From assembly GCA_046291695.1 (NCBI GenBank), contig JBKBSO010000011.1, positions 62,001-126,000 on the forward strand: a DNA stretch of 64,000 nucleotides, read 5' to 3'. Below the pieces are notes generated by a model, which did no database searches, had not been told where the DNA came from, and was given only the letters and a program-made list of their open reading frames with translations. This document shows positions 25,625 to 34,547 of the stretch, piece by piece. This DNA comes from PNNG01 sp046291695. Its GTDB lineage: Bacteria; Bacteroidota; Bacteroidia; UBA7662. The position numbers and the translations under genes were made by a program. Position 1 is the stretch's first letter; each line of letters opens with the position of its first letter.

Positions 25625-26323
25625 TTATGCTTGTTGAATAAACATCATTACCGGAATGAGCGCAAACAAAGCCGGTATAACGATTGAATAAATAACACCT
25701 ACGGTGTTAATGAGTTTTTTATAGTTGCTATATCCCAGACCCAAAGTCTGAAACGCACTTTGAAATCCATGATATAAGTGAAAAGCCAAGACGATCATGC
25801 CCACCAAATAAATGGCTACATAAGCTGGTTGCGCATAGGCAGCAGCAATGTAGGTGTAAGCATCGATGATGGCAAAATCCAGCCCTTCGTAGGTACCCGC
25901 AGCAACCATGGGAATGCTGCCAAACTTAAACTCGTACCAAAAGCTTTTGAGGTGCACAATGAGGAACAATAAAATAAGAGTACCTAAAATACCCATGTTC
26001 CGTGAACTCCAGGTTGATTGCGCCTCTTTGGGTTTGCCCGCATATTGCACCGGACGAGCGGCAGTGTTGGTGCGGGTTAACCAAATGCTGTAAATCACGT
26101 GCAGGATAATGAAGGTGAAGTTCAGCTTCGACACCAATTGAATAAGACTGTTATTGCCCATAAAATAGGTGTAGCGGTTAAAAGCTTCACCTGTGGGGTC
26201 GAGCAACAACTGCAAGTTGCCAGCCAGGTGCACTACAAGAAACAAAATGAGGAACAATCCGGTGAGGGACATCATGAGCTTACGCCCTAAGGACGAGCGT
26301 AAAAGCGTAGTTAACTTATTCAT
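25625..26323 (-). CDS. sdhC: Succinate dehydrogenase cytochrome b subunit
   Basis: 232 residues. Membrane anchor and haem b/quinone-binding subunit. Five hydrophobic helices can be seen, beginning KLMMSLTGLFLILFLVVHLA, with His residues in helices (VVHLAGN, ILHVIYS, IVHLKSFW, FHLYHGFQS) suited to dihaem ligation. I chose ATG 26323 (MNKLTTLL); the ORF is open further upstream but that part is not family-like. A good promoter lies 29 nt upstream. Confidence 0.94.
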   Translation of the reverse strand: MNKLTTLLRSSLGRKLMMSLTGLFLILFLVVHLAGNLQLLLDPTGEAFNRYTYFMGNNSLIQLVSKLNFTFIILHVIYSIWLTRTNTAARPVQYAGKPKEAQSTWSSRNMGILGTLILLFLIVHLKSFWYEFKFGSIPMVAAGTYEGLDFAIIDAYTYIAAAYAQPAYVAIYLVGMIVLAFHLYHGFQSAFQTLGLGYSNYKKLINTVGVIYSIVIPALFALIPVMMFIQQA

Positions 26324-26351
26324 CTGAAGAATAGTAATTTTTAGAGCATTG

Positions 26352-26383
26352 CAAAAATAGCTTTCGGCTGTACAGCACACAAA
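26352..26383 (-). promoter_or_regulatory. Promoter of the sdhCAB operon (TTTG-N20-TATTTTTG)
   Basis: On the minus strand TTTG (26383-26380) and TATTTTTG (26359-26352) stand 20 nt apart, a perfect match to the Bacteroidota -33 (TTTG) and -7 (TAnnTTTG) elements. It is 28 nt upstream of the sdhC ATG at 26323. Confidence 0.65.
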
Positions 26384-26718
26384 CTAAAAACCGCATTTCA
26401 CGAGCGGGCATGGTTTTTTAAAACCAATCTAAATAAGACAGCATCCTTCCCCGGCTTTTCAAATTACTCCCAGATGAACCCCAAAAGCCTCCATCGCTAC
26501 AGCTTTTAACACGACAATGGTTGTTGAGGCATTGGCTCGTTACCCTACATTTAGTTTACAAAAATTTTACATGAGCAAAAACCTGCTTCATTCGCCCAGA
26601 AAAGCGGCTTTTGCTATTGAGGTTTAAACATTGAATAAAAAATCACGACGGACACTTGGTGTTTTCAATGTTTATGCTTAGTATTGGTCACACTTTCAAC
26701 CTTAAAACCTAAATAACT
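26384..26718. other. Intergenic region upstream of the tract-interrupted surface protein gene
   Basis: A divergent spacer of about 335 bp between the sdh promoter and the short start ORF. I see no convincing gene, tRNA or terminator and no clear TAnnTTTG promoter. A small AAAAGC/GCTTTT repeat near 26600 is too tight to form a useful hairpin. Confidence 0.4.
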
Positions 26719-26808
26719 ATGAAACAAAAACACAACCAATTATTCGTTATCGACTCAAAAACAGGCGATTACCCCCCCCCCCCCCACACACACACACGCA
26801 ATCTCTGA
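26719..26808 (+). CDS. Detached start of the surface protein gene (29 codons, OFF frame)
   Basis: ATG 26719 opens MKQKHNQLFVIDSKTGDY, runs into the C14/(CA)6 tract as PPPPHTHT, and stops at TGA 26806. Immediately past the tract, but in the frame one base away, a signal-peptide-like segment begins (about 26799-26886: QSLKWKYPFKIATRLY, then AFLFIIPNAFGQ) and continues uninterrupted into the 1526-residue ORF. One added C, two lost C, or loss of one CA unit would join the two into a single protein. I therefore read this as the 5' end of that gene rather than an independent peptide. Confidence 0.7.
   Translation: MKQKHNQLFVIDSKTGDYPPPPHTHTRNL
26772..26796 (+). repeat. Homopolymer C14 fused to (CA)6: slipped-strand tract
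   Basis: Fourteen consecutive C (26772-26785) run directly into six CA units (26785-26796, sharing the last C). Both units are prone to replication slippage: the C-run changes the frame by one, the CA-run by two, so all three frames are reachable. The tract lies inside the coding start of a secreted protein, at codon 18 onward. It is also the kind of place where sequencing or assembly miscounts, so the length given may be wrong by a base. Confidence 0.85.
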
Positions 26809-26918
26809 AATGGAAATACCCATTTAAAATCGCAACTAGACTCTACATTGCATTTCTCTTCATAATCCCTAATGCTTTTGGACAAGGCAATTCTGATGCT
26901 GCACAATTCAGAGCATCC

Positions 26919-29900
26919 ATGCAGGCTTACTTTAGTGGATTAGACCTAACACAAGTGCCATACGATATTCTTTTTGATTATGGACTTCCTATGTTAGACA
27001 CCAGAGGATTTAATGGACTCAATTTAACGCCAGAAAATTTAGTTTATTCTTATGATATATGGAAGTATGGCTATGGTGCGATGTCATTGGGTCAAGTAAA
27101 TGGCAATACTTCCTTTCAAGGTCACGAACAAGTCTTCGCTTCTCTTGAAAATCATTACAACCAAAATCAGCGTTATCCTCTGGTTGTATTGTTAGCCAAA
27201 TATAGTCGAATCAAAGATGATGCGATTGCCAATAATTTGATTTATGAACTGAATGACGTACTGTACGACACACCCGGACGAACAGAAAGCCCCTATGAAA
27301 CACATAACGTTTTTATGGGCAGTATCGCACATTCTCAATCAATTGTTTCAAGCACTGTTCCTTTCGAGTTTAAATCAGAATGGTTGTATTCCAACGTTAT
27401 GACCTTTGAAAGTATGTTGGTTGACTTTGGCGATGGAAATGGCCCAATAGTAGTAACCGATGGCTTTAGACGAGATATAAGCTATCCCGATACCGGAACT
27501 TACACCATAACTTATGAAATGCAAACCAATTATGGGACAATGGTTGCACATAGCAGCATTCGTATTTCACGATTGGCACCGGTATTTGATTTGGGTATAA
27601 ATGTACCGGCAAACGGAACGCACGATGGCTTGAATATGCAAATTGATTTTGGTTGCGGGCGTACAAAATTAATGAAACCTCTCATTTATGTTCAAGGTTT
27701 CGAATTTTTGGGAATTGATGAAATCAATATAGATGATGCAAGAAACGTTTTAGATAGGAATTTTCATACTGCTCAAATGTCGGAAAATGAATATGACTTG
27801 GTATTCATCAAATTAAACAACCCACAAGATGATATAATTAGAAACAGTGAGGCCTTAAAAGCTGCCATTCACCTAATAAATGCAATGAAATGGCAAAATG
27901 GAAGTCACGAGCCAAATTTGGTCATAGGAGAAAGCATGGGGGGGTTAATTTCAAGATTGGCTTTAAATAGCATAGAACTCGAACAGCAAAACGACCCCAC
28001 TATAAAACATGATTGCAGTCGTTTAATCGTTTTTGATAGCCCCAATCAGGGCGCAAATGTTCCGCTTTCGTTTCAAATGATGGCGCAAAAACTAGGCGGA
28101 AGCATGTTATATTGGTTTATCAGTGACTTGCGAAATGCTGTTAAGGCATTGAATTCAACTGCTGCCCAACAGATGTTAATTTATCATGTGGATGATGATG
28201 CTTCGGGAGTTAGAACTGAATTCGATGCCTATTTGCAACAGTTTGGAAATCCACAGCAATGTGAAGTCACAGGCATTTCCAATGGTGTAGATAATGGTAC
28301 AGATCAAGGATTTCAACCCGGAGATCCATATATTCATATCGATAACACCAGCACGCCACTTACGTGGAATATGGGATTTTGGGGTAAAGTTGTAGGTATT
28401 TATTTCTTCCTCCTTCCTGTAAAAGTCAAAGGAAAGTTGATATTGAACTCTTTACCCCCATACAATTCCAATCCAACTACTATAGTAGAAAATGAAATGT
28501 ATATTGAGCTGTTTTGGGGATTAAAAAAGAATTATCTTATACAGCCGTACGTTTACTCGGTAACCGAAAAGCATGAATATGATGCCGCTCCTGGCGGTTT
28601 TTATCCGGTTGAAGAATTGGGTTTTTTCGAGCATTTTCATGATGATATTCTTGCTGATAGGTTTGGATACATTCTAACTTCAAGCGGTTTGAACACCCCT
28701 ATCAATATGACCGATCCTTTTTTGGACTTCCATGGGGTAAATGTGACGGCTGTAAATAATGGTCAAGGCTGGACGACCTTTGATAGAGTGGCTAGAGAAG
28801 GGAGCAATCCCATGCATAACATTGATAATAGATTTCATGTCACAATAACAGAACATAATAGAGATACCATAATTGATGTAATGCGCGACTGGGAAATATC
28901 TGCCGGATTTGTTCCAAGCTTTGGCATTTCGTCATCCACATTTAATTATGGAGAAGACATTCATGGATTAAAAACGAGTAGTACTCATAACCGAAATACG
29001 CTAATCGTAAATAATGGAAGGCTCTGCATAAACTGCCATGTTCCGGTAGGAGCTTCCGGTATGACCACTGCTCAAAATGCTGTTACTGAATCATTCGGCG
29101 TATCTTTTGTGCGACCTTGTGGGAACACAGGTAATATTACTATTGATGTAGGGTCGAATGGGAAGTTTGAACTTGGTACAAACATTAATCAATACTCAAA
29201 AAGTCATTTTGCACCAAATACTCACCTAATCATTAGATCGGGAGGAGAACTCATCATACATGACAAATCCCAACTATCCATAGATGCAGGTGCTAAGCTC
29301 ACCCTTGAACCTGGTGCAATTATAACGCTCAATGGTGCTGAAGCGGTACTCGAAATCTCAGGCGAATTAGTTTTACCTGCGAACTTCACTTTTGAGTTTG
29401 CTGGAAATGGTTTTGTTAGATTTAATACACCAACCATCACGGCTGGATCTAATGCCAAATTTGCATTTGTCGGTGCAAACACATCTGATAAAATTGTGTC
29501 ATTCTCTCCAAACTCTATATTTTATGTTCCTGCAAACGTCACCGAATTTAAGCTTGAAAATGGTCTTGTTGAAATGGGTAATGCATCCATTGTAGATTTG
29601 TTTACAAAAGTAATTCTAAAAGATGCCTTGGTAACTGGTAGTACCAGCGCCATGTATAATCGCTTTTCGATATCTGCAAAATCCGGCACCATTATTCAAA
29701 ACACTAATTTTAAACATGGAACCATCGGACTACGCCTTGGACAACAGTCGTTAGTAAGCCCTTTTGTTGATGGATGTAGTTTCGAAAACAACCACACAGG
29801 AATATTCCTAAACACAACAGCGCAGGGTGCGCAAATTAAGTCATCAAGCTTCAATCATAACCAAACCAGCATCAAGGGTGAAGGGCTGAGTTTACCAGTA

Positions 29901-31499
29901 CATATTGAAGGTTGTAACATCCAATCTTCTGAAGAGGGCATTCGACTACAGGGTTGGAATATGACACAATTCAACGTTAAGAACTCTACCATTCATGCCA
30001 GTGCAACGGGTGTTCGTGTTTTTGGTGGAAATTTAACCATTGAAGACGTTTCAATTCAAGGAGTAGCTACAAATAATCAATCTGTTGGTTTGTTAATTGA
30101 AGGCAATTCAGTTGCCAGACCAAGGTGTGTAAACATTAATAATTATCATGTAGGTGCTGACGTAGGAACAAACTGTCATTTGAATATGGCAACGAGTAGC
30201 AATTCAAATTTCATAAATAATACAGTTGGCCTTATAGTGAATAACAGCAGTTTGAGTCTACAAAATGCTTCAAGCCGTCTTGATGCTAACAGCCTTTATT
30301 CAATTTTAGGTCATCTAAAGCCTACACCAGAATTCCAGAAAGAGATATTACACGGAACTTATGAAAGCTTCGAATTTTACAAATGGCCTATTCATAAGTT
30401 AAAGCTAAATACGCAACCATACCCAACTTTAAGTGCTTCTGGATTTATTTTGAATAACATATCCCCAATTTCTACAGATGAGTTCACCGCAGTAAATGGC
30501 ACAATTACACACATTGACTACACCATAGAAGTGCCTGTATTTATTGATTGTCAGCAATGTAATCATTTTTTTGCTTGTGAAACAGTCTCGGAACCTCCGT
30601 ACTATAGCGAATGGGTTCTCAATCCTGCAAATGGGGCTGTTGGAAGATTAGTTCATACGTCATATTTTCCTGGCGTTGAATTTATTAATGCCATACGTTC
30701 TGCACTTGATGATATTACCTTTGTGCCTGATCAACCTATCAACGACCTCCAAGCGGTTCTAAAACTTAAGCAATTACTTAGCTTGAGCTTTTCAGACATC
30801 ACAGAAGAAGAATATTTAGCCAAACAAGCTGCAGCTAAATACATGGGACTGGCTTTAAGTAATGCCTATGCCTACGAACAATTAGCAATAAAAAACATCA
30901 ACGAACCTGAACCCTTAAACGATGAAGAAATCTTCCTAATAGATTTTTTAGAGGATCAAAAGTCTTCAGCAGAGGAATTCATCATTGCAGAGTTGGTCAT
31001 AGCACAAGCACAAGTGTATAGGTTGGCTGGGCATTACGAAACCGCTATTCAACTTATAAACAGTCCTGAAGCAATACCAGCACTTCATAACAAACAAGCA
31101 TATTGGAGTTGCTTATTGCCACTAGAATATGACTATCTTGTTGGCTCAATTGACGACCAAACTTATTTAGAACAATCGAGTGATTGTGGAAATTTATGGC
31201 AAATGCGTCGTAAAGGATACCCCAGCAACCGACTTGATAACTCGGTTGAAATTGTTCAGAAAAACAGAGTGAACATTTACCCAAACCCGGGTACAAGTGA
31301 GTTTTCTTTGAAAATTCCGGGATTTAAGCCGGACGATGTTGCCGTGCTTGAAGTTTATGACAATCAAGGCCGCAGATTAATAAAGCAGAACTACCTTTAT
31401 GATCAAAAAGTATTATCTTCCAATTTACCTGCTGGTGCATACCAAATCAGCATATACTTTAAAACCAACAAATACAACTCGTTATGGATCAAATATTAA
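26919..31499 (+). CDS. Large T9SS surface protein with alpha/beta-hydrolase motif and beta-helix (frame-shifted from its start)
   Basis: 1526 residues from the first in-frame ATG, but the true reading frame continues upstream through a signal-like segment (ending FGQGNSDAA) to the tract at 26796, where it leaves the frame of ATG 26719. From ATG 26919 alone the protein has no signal peptide. Seen in order: a PKD-like segment (VDFGDGNGP ... SYPDTGTYTITYEM, about 165-215); an alpha/beta-hydrolase region with the nucleophile elbow GESMGG (S339) and FDSPNQGANVP after it, like lipase/PGAP1-type enzymes; a beta-strand-rich right-handed helix region (about 760-1120: GGELIIHDKSQLSIDAGAKL); and a type A sorting domain from about residue 1450 (VNIYPNPG; LPAGAYQIS). 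Probably a surface esterase/adhesin. A run of seven G (27938-27944) lies at the nucleophile elbow. The lipoprotein gene overlaps its 3' end by 16 bp. Confidence 0.85.
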   Translation: MQAYFSGLDLTQVPYDILFDYGLPMLDTRGFNGLNLTPENLVYSYDIWKYGYGAMSLGQVNGNTSFQGHEQVFASLENHYNQNQRYPLVVLLAKYSRIKDDAIANNLIYELNDVLYDTPGRTESPYETHNVFMGSIAHSQSIVSSTVPFEFKSEWLYSNVMTFESMLVDFGDGNGPIVVTDGFRRDISYPDTGTYTITYEMQTNYGTMVAHSSIRISRLAPVFDLGINVPANGTHDGLNMQIDFGCGRTKLMKPLIYVQGFEFLGIDEINIDDARNVLDRNFHTAQMSENEYDLVFIKLNNPQDDIIRNSEALKAAIHLINAMKWQNGSHEPNLVIGESMGGLISRLALNSIELEQQNDPTIKHDCSRLIVFDSPNQGANVPLSFQMMAQKLGGSMLYWFISDLRNAVKALNSTAAQQMLIYHVDDDASGVRTEFDAYLQQFGNPQQCEVTGISNGVDNGTDQGFQPGDPYIHIDNTSTPLTWNMGFWGKVVGIYFFLLPVKVKGKLILNSLPPYNSNPTTIVENEMYIELFWGLKKNYLIQPYVYSVTEKHEYDAAPGGFYPVEELGFFEHFHDDILADRFGYILTSSGLNTPINMTDPFLDFHGVNVTAVNNGQGWTTFDRVAREGSNPMHNIDNRFHVTITEHNRDTIIDVMRDWEISAGFVPSFGISSSTFNYGEDIHGLKTSSTHNRNTLIVNNGRLCINCHVPVGASGMTTAQNAVTESFGVSFVRPCGNTGNITIDVGSNGKFELGTNINQYSKSHFAPNTHLIIRSGGELIIHDKSQLSIDAGAKLTLEPGAIITLNGAEAVLEISGELVLPANFTFEFAGNGFVRFNTPTITAGSNAKFAFVGANTSDKIVSFSPNSIFYVPANVTEFKLENGLVEMGNASIVDLFTKVILKDALVTGSTSAMYNRFSISAKSGTIIQNTNFKHGTIGLRLGQQSLVSPFVDGCSFENNHTGIFLNTTAQGAQIKSSSFNHNQTSIKGEGLSLPVHIEGCNIQSSEEGIRLQGWNMTQFNVKNSTIHASATGVRVFGGNLTIEDVSIQGVATNNQSVGLLIEGNSVARPRCVNINNYHVGADVGTNCHLNMATSSNSNFINNTVGLIVNNSSLSLQNASSRLDANSLYSILGHLKPTPEFQKEILHGTYESFEFYKWPIHKLKLNTQPYPTLSASGFILNNISPISTDEFTAVNGTITHIDYTIEVPVFIDCQQCNHFFACETVSEPPYYSEWVLNPANGAVGRLVHTSYFPGVEFINAIRSALDDITFVPDQPINDLQAVLKLKQLLSLSFSDITEEEYLAKQAAAKYMGLALSNAYAYEQLAIKNINEPEPLNDEEIFLIDFLEDQKSSAEEFIIAELVIAQAQVYRLAGHYETAIQLINSPEAIPALHNKQAYWSCLLPLEYDYLVGSIDDQTYLEQSSDCGNLWQMRRKGYPSNRLDNSVEIVQKNRVNIYPNPGTSEFSLKIPGFKPDDVAVLEVYDNQGRRLIKQNYLYDQKVLSSNLPAGAYQISIYFKTNKYNSLWIKY

Positions 31500-32062
31500 A
31501 ATTTTCAATCAACTATTCCAGCAAACTTTTGCTGGGAGTTATGGCTCTAATCCTGTTTTTCGGATGCAAAAAAGAGGAAAAAAATGTCAACCTCTTTGAA
31601 GCCGAAATTGATGGTACTGTGTATACCTTAAAAAGAGAACACCTTAGAATACAGGAAGGTGAATATGTGTACACCCAAGGCGCTTTTGAAAACGATGAAA
31701 TATTAGTGGTTGTAGGATTAGACCTGTGCAATTTAGCACCCTGGGCCGAGCAAAATAGATTTCCGATATTTCGCGATTCCTGTGCTGATAAAAATGGGGC
31801 ACTTTCTCATACTCAGGTTAATCTTCGATACAAAACACCTCCGAGTATGAGGGTTAGCTATACAACTTATAACGAAATTCCTGATGGCTTTTCGGAAGTT
31901 GTTTTCGAAGCATTTCAAGTTGCTTCAATTTATGATTACAACATCAAGGGCACCTATCGCATACGCTTAGCAAGGGTAGAAAACGACCCACCAAATGCGC
32001 CTGACTCCTTACTTGTTACAGGTAGATTTCATTTTAGGAAAATTCCAAGGGATCCAAAATAA
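31484..32062 (+). CDS. Lipoprotein of unknown function
   Basis: 192 residues. Lipoprotein signal with lipobox LILFFGC (C28) then KKEEKN. The mature part has FEAEIDGTVYTLKREHL and a beta-rich body ending VTGRFHFRKI, like small Bacteroidota lipoproteins with DUF-type beta-sandwich folds; no named family recognised. It overlaps the 3' end of the surface protein gene by 16 bp, so they form an operon. A hairpin sequence CCAGCAAA/TTTGCTGG (31518-31535) lies within its signal-peptide codons. A strong terminator follows at 32109. Confidence 0.75.
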   Translation: MDQILKFSINYSSKLLLGVMALILFFGCKKEEKNVNLFEAEIDGTVYTLKREHLRIQEGEYVYTQGAFENDEILVVVGLDLCNLAPWAEQNRFPIFRDSCADKNGALSHTQVNLRYKTPPSMRVSYTTYNEIPDGFSEVVFEAFQVASIYDYNIKGTYRIRLARVENDPPNAPDSLLVTGRFHFRKIPRDPK

Positions 32063-32108
32063 GTGCCTGATGGAAAGCCTTATGGATCAAAAAATAAATC
32101 AACTCAAA

Positions 32109-32147
32109 AGCATCACCAGCAAATTACTACTGGTGATGCTCTCTTTT
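32109..32147 (+). terminator. Rho-independent terminator after the lipoprotein gene
   Basis: Perfect 11-bp arms AGCATCACCAG (32109-32119) and CTGGTGATGCT (32130-32140), a 10-nt loop, then CTCTTTTT. It ends the surface protein-lipoprotein operon. Confidence 0.85.
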
Positions 32148-32401
32148 TCACTATTTGCTCCATGTGAAAGATGCGTTTGAAGAACTCAGTGGAACAACTA
32201 GGTGTAAAAAAGCAATATTGAATGCATCTCCCAGGTGATGACCGAAATCCGCAAGGCGTTCAAGTCTTTTTGCCTGGTAATCGAGCAATTTCAATTGAAA
32301 AAGGCCGTTGGTGAGTTCAAAGAAGTGAAGTGCTTGCATAGAGCAAATAACGTAAATCTGCAATCACATACATATTTATGAGATTGCATTACAAAATTGA
32401 A
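32148..32401. other. Gene-free stretch between two terminators
   Basis: About 250 bp with no ORF that I can support on either strand. The short ORFs here carry no family motifs and no suitable starts. A 36-codon ORF running in from 32070 begins with a sequence similar to the start of the upstream lipoprotein (MDQ ... SKLLL.VM), so the stretch may hold decayed remains of a duplicated gene. Confidence 0.4.
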
Positions 32402-32437
32402 TGAAAGAAAAAAGCCCCGGAAAAACTCCCGGGGCTT
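32402..32437 (-). terminator. Rho-independent terminator after groL
   Basis: AAGCCCCGG (32412-32420) pairs with CCGGGGCTT (32429-32437); on the minus strand a T-rich tail follows (complement of 32402-32411). It lies about 20 nt past the groL stop. Confidence 0.88.
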
Positions 32438-32457
32438 CCATTTTTGGTGTGCAATAC

Positions 32458-34089
32458 TTACATCATTCCTCCCATGCCACCACCGGGCATGGCTGGAGCT
32501 GGTTCGTTTTCTGGATCGTCTGAAATCACACAATCGGTGGTGAGCAACATGCCTGCAATCGAAGCGGCATTCTCGAGGGCCACACGAGCAACCTTGGTAG
32601 GATCGATCACACCGGCTACCAACATGTTCTGGAACTTGTCGAGACGGGCATTGTAACCAAAGTTGCCATTGCCTTCTTTTACCTTTTGAACGATGATTGA
32701 ACCGTCGACACCGCCATTTTCGGCAATCTGACGCAAAGGCTCCTCGAGCGCACGCTTCACGATGGCCACACCGGTTTTTTCGTCGGCATTGTCGGTGCTG
32801 ATGCGGTCGAGGGCTTTGATGGCACGGATAAAGGCCACGCCACCGCCAGGAACTACACCTTCTTCCACTGCTGCACGGGTAGCGTGCAAAGCGTCGTCGA
32901 TGCGGTCTTTCTTTTCTTTCATTTCCACTTCGGTAGCAGCACCTACGTATAATACGGCTACACCACCAGCCAATTTGGCCAAGCGCTCTTGCAACTTCTC
33001 ACGATCGTAATCGCTGGTAGTGCTTTCGATTTGCGCTTTGATTTGGCCTACACGGGCTTTGATGTCTTCGCTGTTACCGGCGCCGTTCACGATGGTGGTG
33101 TTGTCTTTGTCGATGCTCACCTTTTCGGCGCGACCGAGATACGTCAAATCAGCTGCATCGAGTTTGTAGCCACGCTCTTCGCTGATAACGGTACCACCTG
33201 TGAGGATGGCGATGTCTTCCAGCATGGCCTTGCGGCGATCGCCAAAGCCAGGGGCTTTAACTGCAGCAATTTTGAGCGAACCGCGGATTTTGTTTACCAC
33301 CAGGGTAGCCAAAGCTTCACCATCTACATCTTCGGCAATGATGAGGAGCGGACGACCGGTTTGAACCACTTTCTCCAATACAGGGAGGAGTTCTTTCATG
33401 GCCGAAATCTTCTTGTCGTAAATGAGGATGTAAGGATTTTCCAGCTCGGCTTCCATTTTATCGGCATTGGTCACAAAATAAGGCGACACATAGCCACGGT
33501 CGAATTGCATACCTTCAACCACATCCACGTAAGTTTCGGTCGACTTGGCTTCTTCAACCGTAATCACCCCTTCTTTGGTTACGCGCTTCATGGCATCGGC
33601 AATGAGCTTACCAATTACCGCATCGCTGTTCGCTGAGATGGTGGCAATTTGTTCGATTTTGCTGAAATCGTCGCCAACTTCCATGCTTAGGCTGCGGAGC
33701 GACTTTACAGCCGAAATCACGGCCTTGTCGATACCACGCTTGAGGTCCATGGGATTAGCACCGGCAGCTACGTTTTTCAAACCAGCTTTTACGATGGCTT
33801 GCGCCAACACGGTGGCTGTGGTGGTACCATCACCAGCCTGATCGGCAGTTTTAGAAGCTACTTCTTTTACGAGCTGCGCGCCCATGTTTTCAACCGGGTC
33901 TTTCAATTCAATTTCCCGGGCTACTGAAACACCGTCTTTAGTTACGGATGGGGCACCAAATTTTTTATCGATAACTACATTGCGACCTTTAGGACCGAGA
34001 GTTACCTTAACTGCATTGGCCAAAGCATCCACGCCTCTTTTGAGGGCTTCACGTGCTTCGGTGTCGAAATGAATGTTTTTACTTGCCAT
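32458..34089 (-). CDS. groL: Chaperonin GroEL
   Basis: 543 residues, the usual length. Forms the double-ring ATP-driven folding chamber with GroES. Seen: AVKVTLGPKGRNVVIDK, VTKDGVSVA, the ATP-site DGTTTATVLA, the hinge region VEEGVVPGGGVA, and the C-terminal Gly/Met tail GGGMGGMM. Second gene of groS-groL (28 nt gap). GC-richer codon use than surrounding genes, in keeping with high expression. Confidence 0.98.
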   Translation of the reverse strand: MASKNIHFDTEAREALKRGVDALANAVKVTLGPKGRNVVIDKKFGAPSVTKDGVSVAREIELKDPVENMGAQLVKEVASKTADQAGDGTTTATVLAQAIVKAGLKNVAAGANPMDLKRGIDKAVISAVKSLRSLSMEVGDDFSKIEQIATISANSDAVIGKLIADAMKRVTKEGVITVEEAKSTETYVDVVEGMQFDRGYVSPYFVTNADKMEAELENPYILIYDKKISAMKELLPVLEKVVQTGRPLLIIAEDVDGEALATLVVNKIRGSLKIAAVKAPGFGDRRKAMLEDIAILTGGTVISEERGYKLDAADLTYLGRAEKVSIDKDNTTIVNGAGNSEDIKARVGQIKAQIESTTSDYDREKLQERLAKLAGGVAVLYVGAATEVEMKEKKDRIDDALHATRAAVEEGVVPGGGVAFIRAIKALDRISTDNADEKTGVAIVKRALEEPLRQIAENGGVDGSIIVQKVKEGNGNFGYNARLDKFQNMLVAGVIDPTKVARVALENAASIAGMLLTTDCVISDDPENEPAPAMPGGGMGGMM

Positions 34090-34117
34090 AATTATTTGCG
34101 TTTTTTTTGGTTAAGAT

Positions 34118-34396
34118 TTAGTCAATAATTGCGAGAATATCCGATTCGCGCATGATCAAGTAGTCGTTGCCATCAATGTTGATTTCGGTACCTGAATACT
34201 TGCCATAAAGCACAGTTTGACCCGCTTTCACGGTCATCGGTTCATCTTTTTTACCGGCTCCTACGGCAACCACCTTACCGCGCTGTGGCTTTTCCTTTGC
34301 AGTGTCTGGAATGATGATACCACCTGCTGTCTTTTCTTCTGCAGCTGCTGCTTCTACGAGCACGCGATCTGCAATGGGCTGAATTTTTACTGACAT
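34118..34396 (-). CDS. groS: Co-chaperonin GroES
   Basis: 92 residues. Seven-fold lid of the GroEL chamber. Seen: IQPIADRVLVE at the start, the mobile loop EEKTAGGIIIPDTAKEKPQ, VVAVGAG, GQTVLYGKYSGTEI and the end MRESDILAII. First gene of the chaperonin operon. Its upstream region (34397-34550), shared with a divergent gene, shows repeats but no CIRCE element. Confidence 0.98.
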   Translation of the reverse strand: MSVKIQPIADRVLVEAAAAEEKTAGGIIIPDTAKEKPQRGKVVAVGAGKKDEPMTVKAGQTVLYGKYSGTEINIDGNDYLIMRESDILAIID

Positions 34397-34473
34397 ATCT
34401 GTTAAAATTTTTTTTGATTTAACGACTCAGCATATGTCATGATTTGTGCCAATTCCGTTTTATGTGTAAATTT

Positions 34474-34532
34474 TGTCACTTTTAGCAGAAAGGCCTGCTG
34501 AAACCTGACAAAGCTGACAGCTTGAACTGACA
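34474..34532. promoter_or_regulatory. Repeat cluster between groS and the divergent gene
   Basis: An imperfect inverted repeat TTTTAGCAG (34480-34488) / CTGCTGAAA (34495-34503) is followed by three copies of CTGACA (34505-34510, 34514-34519, 34527-34532), with a reverse-orientation TGTCA at 34474-34478. This could be an operator or heat-shock control site for groS, the divergent gene, or both. No CIRCE (TTAGCACTC-N9-GAGTGCTAA) is present. Function is inferred only. Confidence 0.4.
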
Positions 34533-34539
34533 AAAAAAC

Positions 34540-34547
34540 AAGGAGGA
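34540..34547 (+). promoter_or_regulatory. Strong Shine-Dalgarno (AAGGAGGA)
   Basis: AAGGAGGA ends 3 nt before the ATG at 34551. This is exceptional in this window, where almost no gene has a purine-rich Shine-Dalgarno sequence; it supports the start chosen for the downstream gene. Confidence 0.7.

Noticed and set aside
32070..32180. 36-codon ORF starting MESLMDQKINQ
   Set aside because: It is overlapped by a strong terminator hairpin; more likely a remnant than a gene.
32151..32533. Leftward ORFs past the groL stop
   Set aside because: No family motif or start context, and one lies partly within groL and the terminator in another frame.
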